Shown: piece by piece, positions 34,183 to 42,735 of the stretch
Numbering within the stretch: position 1 is the stretch's first letter
Layout: each line of letters opens with the position of its first letter
Source of the DNA: CAVTWS01 sp963732655
Lineage (GTDB): Bacteria; Actinomycetota; Acidimicrobiia; Acidimicrobiales; SHLQ01
NCBI GenBank assembly: GCA_963732655.1
Contig: CAVTAI010000001.1
Coordinates: 620,001 to 684,000 of the forward strand
Length of the DNA stretch: 64,000 nt
Direction: 5' to 3'
Notes under the pieces: generated by a model
What the model was told of the DNA's origin: nothing
Database searches by the model: none
The model's input: the letters and a program-made list of their open reading frames with translations, nothing else
Made by a program: the position numbers and the translations under genes

Positions 34183-35715
34183 TCATTTGACGAAGCGGGA
34201 GCCCTGCAGCTCCAGATCGATGGAGCCGCCCCCGCTGCCCTGGCCGGTTCCGTTGACCGCGGAGGTGGTGAAGGCGAAGGTGAGGATCGAGTGGGCGACC
34301 GCATCGGACATCTGATCGAGTGCGACACGGTTGACGTTGTCGATCGTGTCGCAGTCGCTGTGGTAGCAGGGATCGAAGGCCAGCCCGGCCGTGCCTCCGA
34401 ACATTTCCTCGTCGGCTTCCGCGGCCGTCTTGAGGTCCTCGGCGCCCGTGAACAGACCACCGGCGGGAATCCCTCGATCGATGAACGGGCCGTAATCGGA
34501 ACGCCCGTCGAAGGCCGTCGGCAACGTCGCCAGTCCCTGGCCGGCGAAGTAGGCCTCGAACACGTCCTCGACGATGTCCGAACCGTTCGGACCGGCGGCG
34601 TCGGAGTTCGAGCCGTCGCCGTCGTAGATGAAGCGGCCGAAGTTCGGCGACGCGATCATGTCGAAGTTCAGGTTCACGGCATGACGCCGGACATCCCGGG
34701 CGCTGAGCTGGTCGACGTAGAACTGCGAACCGATCAGGCCGTCCTCCTCACCGCTCCAGAAGGCGAACCGCACCATGTTGCGGGGCCGGATGTTCAGATC
34801 GGCCATCTGCAACGCGACTTCGAGCAACGTGGCGGTGCCGCTGCCGTTGTCCTGGATGCCAGCACCGTCGGCCACACCGTCGAGGTGACCGCCGGCGACG
34901 ACGATCCGGTCGGTGCGGCCGGTCGGGGTATCGGCGAGCACGTTGTAGGTTGCGACCGATTCGGTGTGGCCGGTGACCGACATGGTGAACGTGACGTCTC
35001 CCCCGGCGATCGCGGCCGCCAGACTCTGGCCGAGCGCGAAGGTCGATCCCACGACCGGGATGTCGACGCTGACTTCACCGAGCGTGCCGAAGAGCAGGCC
35101 AGTTCTGTCAGCGTTGTTGCCCTCGTTGAAGAGGATCACCCCGACGGCACCGGCCTCCTCGGCGTTGATCGCCTTCTCGGCAAAGGTGCAGGTGCCCCGC
35201 TGGATGAGGGCGATGTTGCCGGCGGTGAAGCCGACGAAGTCCTCATCCTCGCAGCCGCTGGTGGACCCGCCAACCGGGGGCAGGAGCAGGTCGACGGCGT
35301 GCACGGGTGCCGGCTCGAGGATGGGCTCGAAGCCCGAGTACTCCATGGAGGAGAAATCAGTCTCGGCCGCGTAGTCCGTCGGCACCGGGCTCGCCTGGCT
35401 CAGGGTGGGCGGCTCGTCCTCGAACCACTTGGTGTACGGGAAGAACTGGCGGGTCATGGTGTAGCCCGCCTCATCGAGAAGGTCGTAGACGTACTCCGCC
35501 GACTGGACGTGACCGGGCGTACCGGCCGCCCGATTGTCGTCGTTCGCATCGGCGAAGCCCTGGAACTCCTCCAGGTGATCGAAGATGCCGTCGGTCGTGA
35601 CCGCGGCTCGAAGGGCGGCGCTTTCCGTTCCGTTGTCGGCGCTGGCGGGCAGAATCGCTGCGCCCAGAACGGTGATGGCGGCCGTGATGGCCACCAGGCG
35701 ACGTCGTCGGCTCAT
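34183..35715 (-). CDS. Secreted M28 family aminopeptidase with PA domain
   Basis: A 510-residue exported zinc peptidase. Signal peptide at 1-26 (RRRRLVAITAAITVLGAAILPASA). A protease-associated (PA) domain lies at about 130-235 (GFTAGNIALIQRGTCTFAEKA, AGAVGVILFNE). The M28 catalytic domain follows with metal ligands His and Asp in VVAGGHLDGVADGAGIQDNGSG, the Glu pair in WSGEEDGLIGS, Asp in NLNFDMIA and His in CYHSDCDTIDNVN. This is the architecture of secreted aminopeptidases such as Streptomyces SGAP-like enzymes. The ATG at 35715 is preceded by GGGAGAG. A TAGGGT hexamer near 35763 could be its promoter. It sits alone between ruvB and queA. Confidence 0.92.
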   Translation of the reverse strand: MSRRRRLVAITAAITVLGAAILPASADNGTESAALRAAVTTDGIFDHLEEFQGFADANDDNRAAGTPGHVQSAEYVYDLLDEAGYTMTRQFFPYTKWFEDEPPTLSQASPVPTDYAAETDFSSMEYSGFEPILEPAPVHAVDLLLPPVGGSTSGCEDEDFVGFTAGNIALIQRGTCTFAEKAINAEEAGAVGVILFNEGNNADRTGLLFGTLGEVSVDIPVVGSTFALGQSLAAAIAGGDVTFTMSVTGHTESVATYNVLADTPTGRTDRIVVAGGHLDGVADGAGIQDNGSGTATLLEVALQMADLNIRPRNMVRFAFWSGEEDGLIGSQFYVDQLSARDVRRHAVNLNFDMIASPNFGRFIYDGDGSNSDAAGPNGSDIVEDVFEAYFAGQGLATLPTAFDGRSDYGPFIDRGIPAGGLFTGAEDLKTAAEADEEMFGGTAGLAFDPCYHSDCDTIDNVNRVALDQMSDAVAHSILTFAFTTSAVNGTGQGSGGGSIDLELQGSRFVK

Positions 35716-35798
35716 ATGTTGCACTCTCCCTGCAGTATGGACGAGATGTTCCGGGGCGACCCTAACCGACGGACCGGGCGGGGGCCAGACCTGAGCGG

Positions 35799-36845
35799 TC
35801 AGTCCTCGAAGAGGCCCGATTGCCCGGCCGCGCCGATCACCGGCGCCCGCAGGCCCAGGTGCGCCCAGGCCGCCGGGGTGGCCACCCGGCCCCGCGGGGT
35901 GCGCATGATCAGCCCCTGCTGGATGAGGTAGGGCTCGTACACGTCTTCCACCGTCTCGGTGGGTTCGCTGACGCTGATGGCGAGTGTCGAGAGCCCGACG
36001 GGCCCGCCACCGAAGCGGTGGCACAACGCCAGCAGGATCGCCCGGGAGGCCTTGTCGAGCCCCAACTCGTCGACCCCGAAGAAGGCCAGACCATCCCGGG
36101 CGACGCTGGCATCGATCCGGCCGTCGCGATCGACCGACGAGTAATCCCGCACCTGACGTAGGAGCCGGTTGGCGATACGGGGAGTCCCTCGTGAGCGCCG
36201 GGCGATCTCGTGGGCGCCGGGCCGATCGACATCGACGCCGAGGATGTCGGCGGCTCGCATGACGATGTGCTCCAGATCGTCCACCTCGTAGAAGTCGAGC
36301 CGGGCCACCAGCCCGAAGCGATCCCGCAGCGGGCCGGTGATGAGCCCGGTTCTGGTCGTGGCACCGACGAGGGTGAACCGAGGCAGATCGAGCCGGATCG
36401 AGCGGGCCGCGGGACCCTTGCCCAAGATGATGTCGATCTCGAAGTCCTCCATCGCCGGGTACAACACCTCCTCGATGATGCGCGACAAACGGTGGATCTC
36501 GTCGATGAACAAGACATCGCCATCGTCGAGTTTGGTCAGGATGGCGGCGAGGTCGCCGGGTCGTTCCAATGCCGGGCCCGACGTGATCTGGAGGTTCGCC
36601 CCCATCTCGGTGGCGACGATGTGGGCCAGAGTCGTCTTGCCGAGACCCGGCGGACCGGCGAACAGCAGGTGATCCGCGGCCTGGTCGCGTTGGCGGGCCG
36701 CGCCGAGCAGCACCCGGAGGTGCTCCTTGAGCTCGCCCTGGCCGACGAAGTCGTCGAGCGAGCGTGGGCGCAGGCCGACTTCTTCGGGTGCGAGGTCGGT
36801 CTCGTCGTCGGTGACGGATCCGGGCGACAGCAGTTCGTCGCGCAC
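35799..36845 (-). CDS. ruvB: Holliday junction branch migration helicase RuvB
   Basis: AAA+ motor of the RuvABC resolvasome. 348 residues. LRPRSLDDFVGQ, Walker A GPPGLGKTTLA, Walker B DVLFIDEIHRL, sensor 1 GATTRTGLI, and the arginine finger in PLRDRFGL are all present; the C-terminal winged helix contains PQRTPRGR-like RTPRGRVAT. The GTG at 36845 begins six bases after the ruvA stop. The N-terminal 20 residues before the conserved region are typical for actinobacteria. Confidence 0.98.
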   Translation of the reverse strand: MRDELLSPGSVTDDETDLAPEEVGLRPRSLDDFVGQGELKEHLRVLLGAARQRDQAADHLLFAGPPGLGKTTLAHIVATEMGANLQITSGPALERPGDLAAILTKLDDGDVLFIDEIHRLSRIIEEVLYPAMEDFEIDIILGKGPAARSIRLDLPRFTLVGATTRTGLITGPLRDRFGLVARLDFYEVDDLEHIVMRAADILGVDVDRPGAHEIARRSRGTPRIANRLLRQVRDYSSVDRDGRIDASVARDGLAFFGVDELGLDKASRAILLALCHRFGGGPVGLSTLAISVSEPTETVEDVYEPYLIQQGLIMRTPRGRVATPAAWAHLGLRAPVIGAAGQSGLFED

Positions 36846-36851
36846 GATCGA

Positions 36852-37472
36852 TTACCCGTTCCTCACGGTGGACAGCAGCTTCAAAGCCTGTTTGAGCAAC
36901 TGGGCCGGATCGCCGTTGGGGTCGAGGTCAGCGACCGCATGGCGAACCTCATCGGGTCCGTATCCGAGGCCGCCGAGCGCCTCACGAACATCGTCGAGCG
37001 GCCGGGGGGTGCCCCGCGATGGCCCCCCCTCCCCTGCGGCGAGCGCCGCCAGGTCGACGATGTCGGGCAGGTCGAGACGCGACTTGAGCTCGACGAGGAG
37101 CCGGGTGGCCGTCTTCTTGCCGACGCCGGGCACCAGACACAGCGCCGACACATCGTCGTCGGCGAGGGCCCGACGCAGCTGCAGGGGCTCGTGGACGGAC
37201 AGGATCGCCATGGCCAGCGCCGGCCCGACGCCGTGAGCACCGAGCAGGGCTTCGTAGCAGATGCGCTCATCTCGCGAGCAGAAGCCGAAAAGAGTCTGGC
37301 CATCCTCACGCTGGTGGTGATGGATGTGCAGGAAGACCTGGTTGCCGAGCTCGCCGAGAGCGACGACGGTGTTCGGGTTGACGGTGACCCGGTAGCCGAT
37401 CCCCCCGACTTCGACGAGGACCTCCGAACCGGAGAGTCGTTCGAGCAGGATGCCGCGGAGCGAGCCGATCAT
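36852..37472 (-). CDS. ruvA: Holliday junction branch migration subunit RuvA
   Basis: 206 residues. OB-fold domain I (MIGSLRGILLERL to about 63), domain II with two helix-hairpin-helix motifs (LLGAHGVGPALAMAIL and LVPGVGKKTATRLLVEL), a Gly/Pro-rich linker, and the RuvB-binding domain III (VREALGGLGYGPDEV). The ATG overlaps the ruvC stop as ATGA, so ruvC-ruvA-ruvB are coupled. Confidence 0.97.
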   Translation of the reverse strand: MIGSLRGILLERLSGSEVLVEVGGIGYRVTVNPNTVVALGELGNQVFLHIHHHQREDGQTLFGFCSRDERICYEALLGAHGVGPALAMAILSVHEPLQLRRALADDDVSALCLVPGVGKKTATRLLVELKSRLDLPDIVDLAALAAGEGGPSRGTPRPLDDVREALGGLGYGPDEVRHAVADLDPNGDPAQLLKQALKLLSTVRNG

Positions 37473-38086
37473 GGGGTGCGCCTCTTCATCGGGGTGACAC
37501 GAGCTGATGGGTGGTTCGCCGACATCGACAAGGCCGGCGGGGCCGATTGGGTCCGGAGGACGGCCGCCGGGCGGGCACCCGGCGTTCCCGACGGATGGCG
37601 AGCGCCCGGCGTCCCCGCCGGATGGCGAGCGAGGTGACACAGGGCGATGGCCGCGGCATCGGCGGCATCGGCCGGGCGGAGCGGGCGGTCGAGCCCCAGC
37701 AGCGTGCACACCATCTGGCTGACCTGCTCCTTGCCGGCCGCGCCCCACCCGGCGACGGCCTCCTTCACCTCGTTGGGTGAATACTCGACTACGGCGCAGC
37801 CCATCGCCACCGCCTCGGCCATGACGATCCCGCTGGCCATGCCCACCCCCATGGCGGTGCGCACGTTGGTCTGGAAGAGCACTCGTTCGACCGCGACCGC
37901 TACGGGACGGTATTCGGCGAACAGTCCGCGCACGTCGAGCTGAAGCTGGTGCAGGCGCTCAGGAGTGGCCCAGCCGGGCTCGGTGCGGATGACCCCCGCC
38001 GCCACCGCCCGGTGCTGGCGGCGCTGGACTTCGAGGCAGGCATACCCGCAGCGCGACAACCCGGGGTCGATACCGATGACGAACAC
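37469..38086 (-). CDS. ruvC: Crossover junction endodeoxyribonuclease RuvC with repeat-bearing C-terminal tail
   Basis: Holliday junction resolvase. The catalytic residues are visible: Asp7 in IGIDPGLSRCGY, Glu in VAVERVLFQTN, and the Asp pair in PADAADAAAIALCH. The core ends near residue 153; a Pro/Arg/Gly-rich tail of about 50 residues follows, with two nine-residue units (RHPAGTPGA, RHPSGTPGA) from a 27-nt repeat. Tails are found in some actinobacterial RuvC, but the duplication here looks recent. The start is a GTG with TAACCT seven bases upstream. It is divergent from the ABC transporter genes. Confidence 0.96.
   Translation of the reverse strand: MFVIGIDPGLSRCGYACLEVQRRQHRAVAAGVIRTEPGWATPERLHQLQLDVRGLFAEYRPVAVAVERVLFQTNVRTAMGVGMASGIVMAEAVAMGCAVVEYSPNEVKEAVAGWGAAGKEQVSQMVCTLLGLDRPLRPADAADAAAIALCHLARHPAGTPGARHPSGTPGARPAAVLRTQSAPPALSMSANHPSARVTPMKRRTP
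37578..37631. repeat. 27-nt tandem repeat in the ruvC tail (2 copies)
   Basis: 37578-37604 and 37605-37631 differ at three bases. They encode the doubled RHPxGTPGA unit in the RuvC C-terminal extension. Confidence 0.85.
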
Positions 38087-38093
38087 CCGTACG

Positions 38094-38099
38094 AGGTTA
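38094..38099 (-). promoter_or_regulatory. Putative leaderless -10 element of ruvC
   Basis: TAACCT on the minus strand, seven bases before the GTG of ruvC, in the 110-base divergent gap with the ABC transporter gene. It would drive ruvCAB. Confidence 0.4.
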
Positions 38100-38196
38100 G
38101 CCGGGTTGAGGTCTGCGGAGGAGGATGCCCCGAACTTCGCGATCGATCGCCAAATGAGACCTCACGAGAGGCCCCACGCGTGCCGATGGACTCCCC

Positions 38197-39309
38197 GTGA
38201 ACCTCGATGTCGATGTCGCTGCGTCGACCAGCACCGCTGCCCCCGCCGTGCCGGTCTCGACCCCTGCTGAGTCTCCTCCGGCCCCGCTGGCCATGGGTCT
38301 TCACAACGTCTCTCGTCGCTTCGGAACCGTCCAGGCCCTGGATGATCTGACGCTCGAGGTGCCGTTGGGTCAGATCACGGTGCTGCTCGGACCGAACGGT
38401 GCCGGCAAGACCACCGCGATACGGATGGTCACCGGCGCCCTGGAGCCCGACACCGGTCAGGTCTCGGTGTTCGGCCTCGATCCGGCGGTCGACGGTGAAG
38501 ACGTTCGGCGCCGATGCGGCGTCGTGTCGGCCAAGCCGGCGTTGTACGACCGGTTGAGCGGGTTCGACAACCTGCGGTACGCCGCCGACCTCTACGGGCT
38601 CACCGGCAACGCCGATGCGCGCATCCTCGAAGCCGCCGAGCGGTTCGGCATCGCCCACACGCTCGACAACCAGGTGGGCGGCTACAGCACCGGGATGAAG
38701 ACGCGGCTGGCCCTCTCCCGCTCCATCCTCCACGGGCCCGAGCTGCTGCTCTTCGACGAACCGACATCGGGCCTCGACCCCGAATCCGCAGCCGCCGTGT
38801 TGGCGCTGATCCGGCAGATGACCGTCGACGGTCACACGGTTCTCATGTGCACCCACCATCTGCTGGAAGCCGAGGGCCTCGCCGATCGGGTGATCGTGCT
38901 CGACGGAGGCACCGACCTCCTGTCCGGCGCACCGAACGACCTGTGCCGCCGGTACTGGCCCGACCCCGTCGTCAAATTCGAGGCGGTCGACCCCACGGGT
39001 TTGGAGGCGCTCAAGCGTCTGCCCGGTGTGCGGCGATTCGATGGCGGCGACGGCCTACCGGGCTCGCCGCTGGTGACCCACGTCCAGAGCCTCGACCGGG
39101 TTCCGGAGCTGATCGAAGGCCTGATGGCCAACGGCGTGCGCCTCACCCGCGTCGAGCCGTGGGAGCCCACCCTCGAGGACCTCTACTTCGCGGTGCGCGC
39201 CGAACATCGTGAGACCACCAAACAACGTCGTCAAGCCGACGTCGAAGGTGACACCAACCTCGTCCGTGCCGGCCGTGCGAGCCGTGCCTTCAACCGGAGC
39301 GTTCTGTGA
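38197..39309 (+). CDS. ABC transporter ATP-binding protein (ABC-2 exporter type)
   Basis: A 370-residue nucleotide-binding subunit. After an Ala/Pro-rich N-terminal 30 residues, the ABC domain spans about 32-260: Walker A GPNGAGKTTA, Q-loop region VVSAKPALYDRLS, signature GGYSTGMKTRLALSRS, Walker B LLLFDEPTSGLDPE, and the H-loop in LMCTHHLLEAE. A C-terminal domain of about 90 residues (VKFEAVDPTGLEALKRLPGV) and a short tail follow, as in NatA/DrrA-like exporters. It starts at a GTG (38197). The stop overlaps the permease start, so both make one exporter. The substrate is not evident. Confidence 0.93.
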   Translation: MNLDVDVAASTSTAAPAVPVSTPAESPPAPLAMGLHNVSRRFGTVQALDDLTLEVPLGQITVLLGPNGAGKTTAIRMVTGALEPDTGQVSVFGLDPAVDGEDVRRRCGVVSAKPALYDRLSGFDNLRYAADLYGLTGNADARILEAAERFGIAHTLDNQVGGYSTGMKTRLALSRSILHGPELLLFDEPTSGLDPESAAAVLALIRQMTVDGHTVLMCTHHLLEAEGLADRVIVLDGGTDLLSGAPNDLCRRYWPDPVVKFEAVDPTGLEALKRLPGVRRFDGGDGLPGSPLVTHVQSLDRVPELIEGLMANGVRLTRVEPWEPTLEDLYFAVRAEHRETTKQRRQADVEGDTNLVRAGRASRAFNRSVL

Positions 39310-40181
39310 TGGCCGCGATCACCCACACCCCCACCACGTCCCGCAAGCGGGCGAAGCTGAACTGGCACCGCGTGCGCATCGTCGCCCGCACCGACCTCAA
39401 ACAGCTGATCGGTGCCAAGGACTTCTGGATCCCGATGGGCATCCTCGGTGCCTTCTTCTTCGTCGTCGTTCCGACGTTCCTCCTGCTGACGATCACCCGG
39501 CTCGGCGAGGTCGATGCCGTCGGGCAACTCGCCCAGGCGGTCGACGTTCTGCCCCAAGCGGCCCAGGACGCCATCCCGACCGACGAACCTTCAGGACGCG
39601 CCGCCTACGCGCTGGCCGTATACCTGTTCGCGCCCATGGCGGTCGTAGTCCCACTGACCATCTCGACGGCGGTCGGCGCCGCCACGATCGTGGGCGAGCG
39701 GGAGCGCGGCACCGGCGAGTTCCTTGCACACTCGCCTGCGGCGACGACGGAGATCTACCTGGGCAAGCTCATCGCCAGCCTGATTCCGGGCTACTTCACC
39801 ACGCTCGTCGGTTTCGGCGTCTACTCGCTGATCGTGAACCTGGTGGTCGGCCCCGAGGTCGGCGGCTGGTTCTTCCCCACCACCCAGTGGTGGATGCTGA
39901 TGCTCATGGTCGTGCCGCCGTTCCTGGCCATCGCCTTGTCGATGGTGCTCCGACTCTCGGCTCGGGTGAAATCGACCGCCGCCGCCCAGCAGGCCTCGGG
40001 CCTCATCACGCTGCCGATGATCATGATCGCCTACAGCCAGTCGAGCGGCGCATTGTTCGGTTCCGAGAGCGCCACGATCTGGATCGGCGTCATCGCCTGG
40101 ACGATCGCCTTCTGGAGCCTGCGCAAAGGCATGAAAGCAGTCCGACGCGGCCGCCTCCTCGGTGTGGCCGACGAGCAGTAA
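39309..40181 (+). CDS. ABC-2 type transporter permease
   Basis: A 290-residue membrane protein with about six hydrophobic segments; the first is FWIPMGILGAFFFVVVPTFLLL. The short motif IVGERERGTGEFL after the second or third helix is the coupling region usual for ABC-2/NatB-type permeases. The ATG at 39309 overlaps the ATPase stop (TGATG); the GTG just before it is an alternative. No second permease gene is present, so it probably works as a homodimer with the preceding ATPase. Confidence 0.9.
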   Translation: MAAITHTPTTSRKRAKLNWHRVRIVARTDLKQLIGAKDFWIPMGILGAFFFVVVPTFLLLTITRLGEVDAVGQLAQAVDVLPQAAQDAIPTDEPSGRAAYALAVYLFAPMAVVVPLTISTAVGAATIVGERERGTGEFLAHSPAATTEIYLGKLIASLIPGYFTTLVGFGVYSLIVNLVVGPEVGGWFFPTTQWWMLMLMVVPPFLAIALSMVLRLSARVKSTAAAQQASGLITLPMIMIAYSQSSGALFGSESATIWIGVIAWTIAFWSLRKGMKAVRRGRLLGVADEQ

Positions 40182-40255
40182 CCCAGGATTCTTCACCCGC
40201 CGCGCTTGTCACCGAACCGACACCAACGCACGCGCGCCCGATGTCACACTTGGGC

Positions 40256-41521
40256 ATGGCGGATTCATCTCATATCGACTCATCTCGGCGCCGCTGGTGG
40301 TGGGTGAGCCTGACCGGTGTCGCCGTCCTCCTCGGCGCCATCGGCGTGACGATCGCCTTCAACGATTCGAGTCCCGAGTCGAGCCGGTCCGACGAGGTGA
40401 CGTCGTCCTCGACGACGGTTCTGGCGGTAACCGAGTTGCCCGAGCCGGGCACGACAACCACGACCGATCAGACCCCGCCGGTCGCGTCCACGACAACCGT
40501 CGATTCCCCGACCACGGTCCCGGAGGTTTGGACGCCTCCCCCGCCGGTGGAATCCACGACCACCTCCCTCGCCGATCCGGTCCAGGTCGTCCCACCTGGC
40601 ATCACGCTGCTCGTCGCCCATGCCCAGGGAGTCGAGTTGTGGAGTTCGGGGGGCGTCACGTCCGTCCTGACCGGCGTCGACGTCCGCGTGGCCTACCCGG
40701 ATGGTCGCGGTGGAGTCGTCTTCCAACGCCGGACCGAGGTCTTCGACTCCCTGTCGCAGGATGGAGCCCCGATCGAATGGGTGTCTGAACCGGGAGCCGC
40801 TCCGGTCGTGATCGCCGATTCCCCCACCGCCGACTCACTACAGGCGGTGCGGGCCTCGGCGGAGCATCCCTTGGTCTTCTACGCCGAACCGGTTCCGAAT
40901 GCCGAATACTGCGATGCTTCGTCGACCTATCCGCAGGACTTCGATTGCGCCGAGTACAGCGGATCCGATCTGGTCATACTCGATCTCGCCGACGGTACCG
41001 AACGACGCCTCGAAGGGATGTGGGGTTGGGAAACGACCCGGCTCGGCTTCGAGCTCGGCACGCACCTCGTCGCCACAACCCACAATCCGTACGACGACGA
41101 CCCGAATTGCTATGGCGTCTTCACGCTCGACGAGGTTCTCGCCAACCCGTATGGCGGCTACGAGCTCTGCCCGATCGAGGTCGGCGATTGCCACTATTAC
41201 AACAGCGACGGCCACTGCGACGCGGGCATGCATCGTGCCTACATGACCGAAGACGACGGCACGGTTCGCTACATCTGGTATGACAACGTCGAGCAGTCGG
41301 GCGAACTGGTGACCGTGTCGGCACTGGACGGCTCGGAGATCTCTCGACTCAGACTGCCGACCGACGTTGCCGCCCTTCTCGATACGCACAGCACTGGTTG
41401 GTCGGTGCTCAACAGCAACCACTGCTGCCCCGGCCCTCATCCGCTATTTCTCGTGGCGCCCGACGGCACGATCAGCGATCCGATAGATGCCCCCACCGCG
41501 GTGATCTGGTCGGTGCCGTGA
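40256..41521 (+). CDS. Membrane-anchored extracytoplasmic protein with Thr-rich linker
   Basis: A 421-residue protein of unknown function. An N-terminal transmembrane anchor (RRRWWWVSLTGVAVLLGAIGV) is followed by about 75 residues rich in Ser, Thr and Pro, then a beta-rich domain from about residue 105 (VVPPGITLLVAHAQGVELW) with propeller-like strands and several Cys. I chose the ATG at 40256, because the paralogue downstream starts at the matching place; 40241 is also possible. The beta-rich domain is clearly similar to the next gene over its whole length (TGVDVRVAYPDGRGGVVFQ against TGVDVLRAYPDGQGGVIYQ). It lies 74 bases after the ABC permease. Confidence 0.7.
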   Translation: MADSSHIDSSRRRWWWVSLTGVAVLLGAIGVTIAFNDSSPESSRSDEVTSSSTTVLAVTELPEPGTTTTTDQTPPVASTTTVDSPTTVPEVWTPPPPVESTTTSLADPVQVVPPGITLLVAHAQGVELWSSGGVTSVLTGVDVRVAYPDGRGGVVFQRRTEVFDSLSQDGAPIEWVSEPGAAPVVIADSPTADSLQAVRASAEHPLVFYAEPVPNAEYCDASSTYPQDFDCAEYSGSDLVILDLADGTERRLEGMWGWETTRLGFELGTHLVATTHNPYDDDPNCYGVFTLDEVLANPYGGYELCPIEVGDCHYYNSDGHCDAGMHRAYMTEDDGTVRYIWYDNVEQSGELVTVSALDGSEISRLRLPTDVAALLDTHSTGWSVLNSNHCCPGPHPLFLVAPDGTISDPIDAPTAVIWSVP

Positions 41522-41523
41522 CC

Positions 41524-42735
41524 ATGGCACAGATTCGCCGACCTTGGTGGTGGCTGGGTTCGCTCGGCGTACTCGCCGCCGTGGCCGGAATGATCGTGGT
41601 CGCGGCAGCGATCAACGACTCAGAGAGAACCGGCGGCGTGGTCGCGGTCGAGAGTCCGACGACCTTGCCGCACACTTCGCCGTCACCGACGTCAACGTCG
41701 GCCTCGACGGTCCAGCCTCCAGCCACTGCCGAAGCCGCGCCGACGACGCAACTGACTCCGGTCGACGCGATCCCTCCGCCGGTGTTCGCCGATCCGACCC
41801 AGGTCATGCCGCCGAACGTCTCCCTCCTGGTTGCCCACCCCGATGGCATCGACATCTGGAATGCGGATGGCACGACGCCCCTGCTGACCGGGGTGGATGT
41901 CTTGAGGGCCTATCCCGATGGTCAGGGCGGCGTCATCTACCAGGAACGTTGGACGCAGGAGCACGCCGCCGCTGCGTCGTCGCCTCCCATCATGCGCATC
42001 GCCGCACCCGGAGCACTACCGGAGGTCTACATCGAACCTGGGACGTCGGTGGGCCTCCAGGACGTCTCGTCCACCACGGTGGCCTATTCGGTGTTCGTTC
42101 CGAACGAGGAGAACTGCCCCGGCGAGCTCTGCGTATCCGAGAGCAGCTGGGATCTCGTGTTCCGCGATCAGGCGAGCGGAACCGAGCGACGAGTCGAGTA
42201 TTGGGCCGACTGGGAGCAAAGCGCGTTCTCCTTCGAGCTCGGTGGTTCACTCGTCGCGACCGAGTACTCCGACTACGACCCCCAACCGCCCTGCTTGGGC
42301 GTCTTCTCACTCGACGACCTCATTGCCAACGCCCACGGCGAGGACGAGCTGTGTCCGCTACGCCCAGAGCCATGCCCCGAGGCGTCCGAGTGGGGCGAAT
42401 GCCACTGGTACCTGGGAGCGGCCGCCGTCGCGCCCGATGACACGACAGTCGCCTATGTCTGGGCGGATGGAGAGGCCCACCATCCCTACATCGTCGTCCG
42501 TGACTCGACCACGCTCGAGGAGCGTCGCCGAGTCGCGATCGAGCTGAACCCGGGCGACGGCTTCTACATCGAGGAACTCGACGTCACCGACGACGGCTGG
42601 ATCACGGCACGAGGCCATTTGTTGTGCGCCGCGGCCCCGTGCGCCCCGTCAGTGGCGCTTCTATCGCCCGACAACGTCTCGTCGATGTTCCCTGTGCCGT
42701 TCGCCGTGATCTGGTCGACCGGTGACGACGAATAG
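41524..42735 (+). CDS. Paralogue of the preceding membrane-anchored protein
   Basis: A 403-residue protein with the same plan: RRPWWWLGSLGVLAAVAGMIVVAAA anchor, Pro/Thr/Ser-rich linker of about 70 residues, then the conserved extracytoplasmic domain (MPPNVSLLVAHPDGIDIW). Both end with FAVIW or TAVIW followed by S and a short tail. It starts two bases after the previous stop, or at an overlapping GTG (41518). Tandem duplication is the simplest origin. Function unknown; the strands suggest a beta-propeller-like sensor or binding domain (inference). Confidence 0.7.
   Translation: MAQIRRPWWWLGSLGVLAAVAGMIVVAAAINDSERTGGVVAVESPTTLPHTSPSPTSTSASTVQPPATAEAAPTTQLTPVDAIPPPVFADPTQVMPPNVSLLVAHPDGIDIWNADGTTPLLTGVDVLRAYPDGQGGVIYQERWTQEHAAAASSPPIMRIAAPGALPEVYIEPGTSVGLQDVSSTTVAYSVFVPNEENCPGELCVSESSWDLVFRDQASGTERRVEYWADWEQSAFSFELGGSLVATEYSDYDPQPPCLGVFSLDDLIANAHGEDELCPLRPEPCPEASEWGECHWYLGAAAVAPDDTTVAYVWADGEAHHPYIVVRDSTTLEERRRVAIELNPGDGFYIEELDVTDDGWITARGHLLCAAAPCAPSVALLSPDNVSSMFPVPFAVIWSTGDDE

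Noticed and set aside
37900..38859. Minus-strand 319-codon frame across ruvC and the ABC ATPase
   Set aside because: It overlaps a complete ATPase with all motifs on the other strand, and its only conserved stretch (at its end) is RuvC in a wrong frame.
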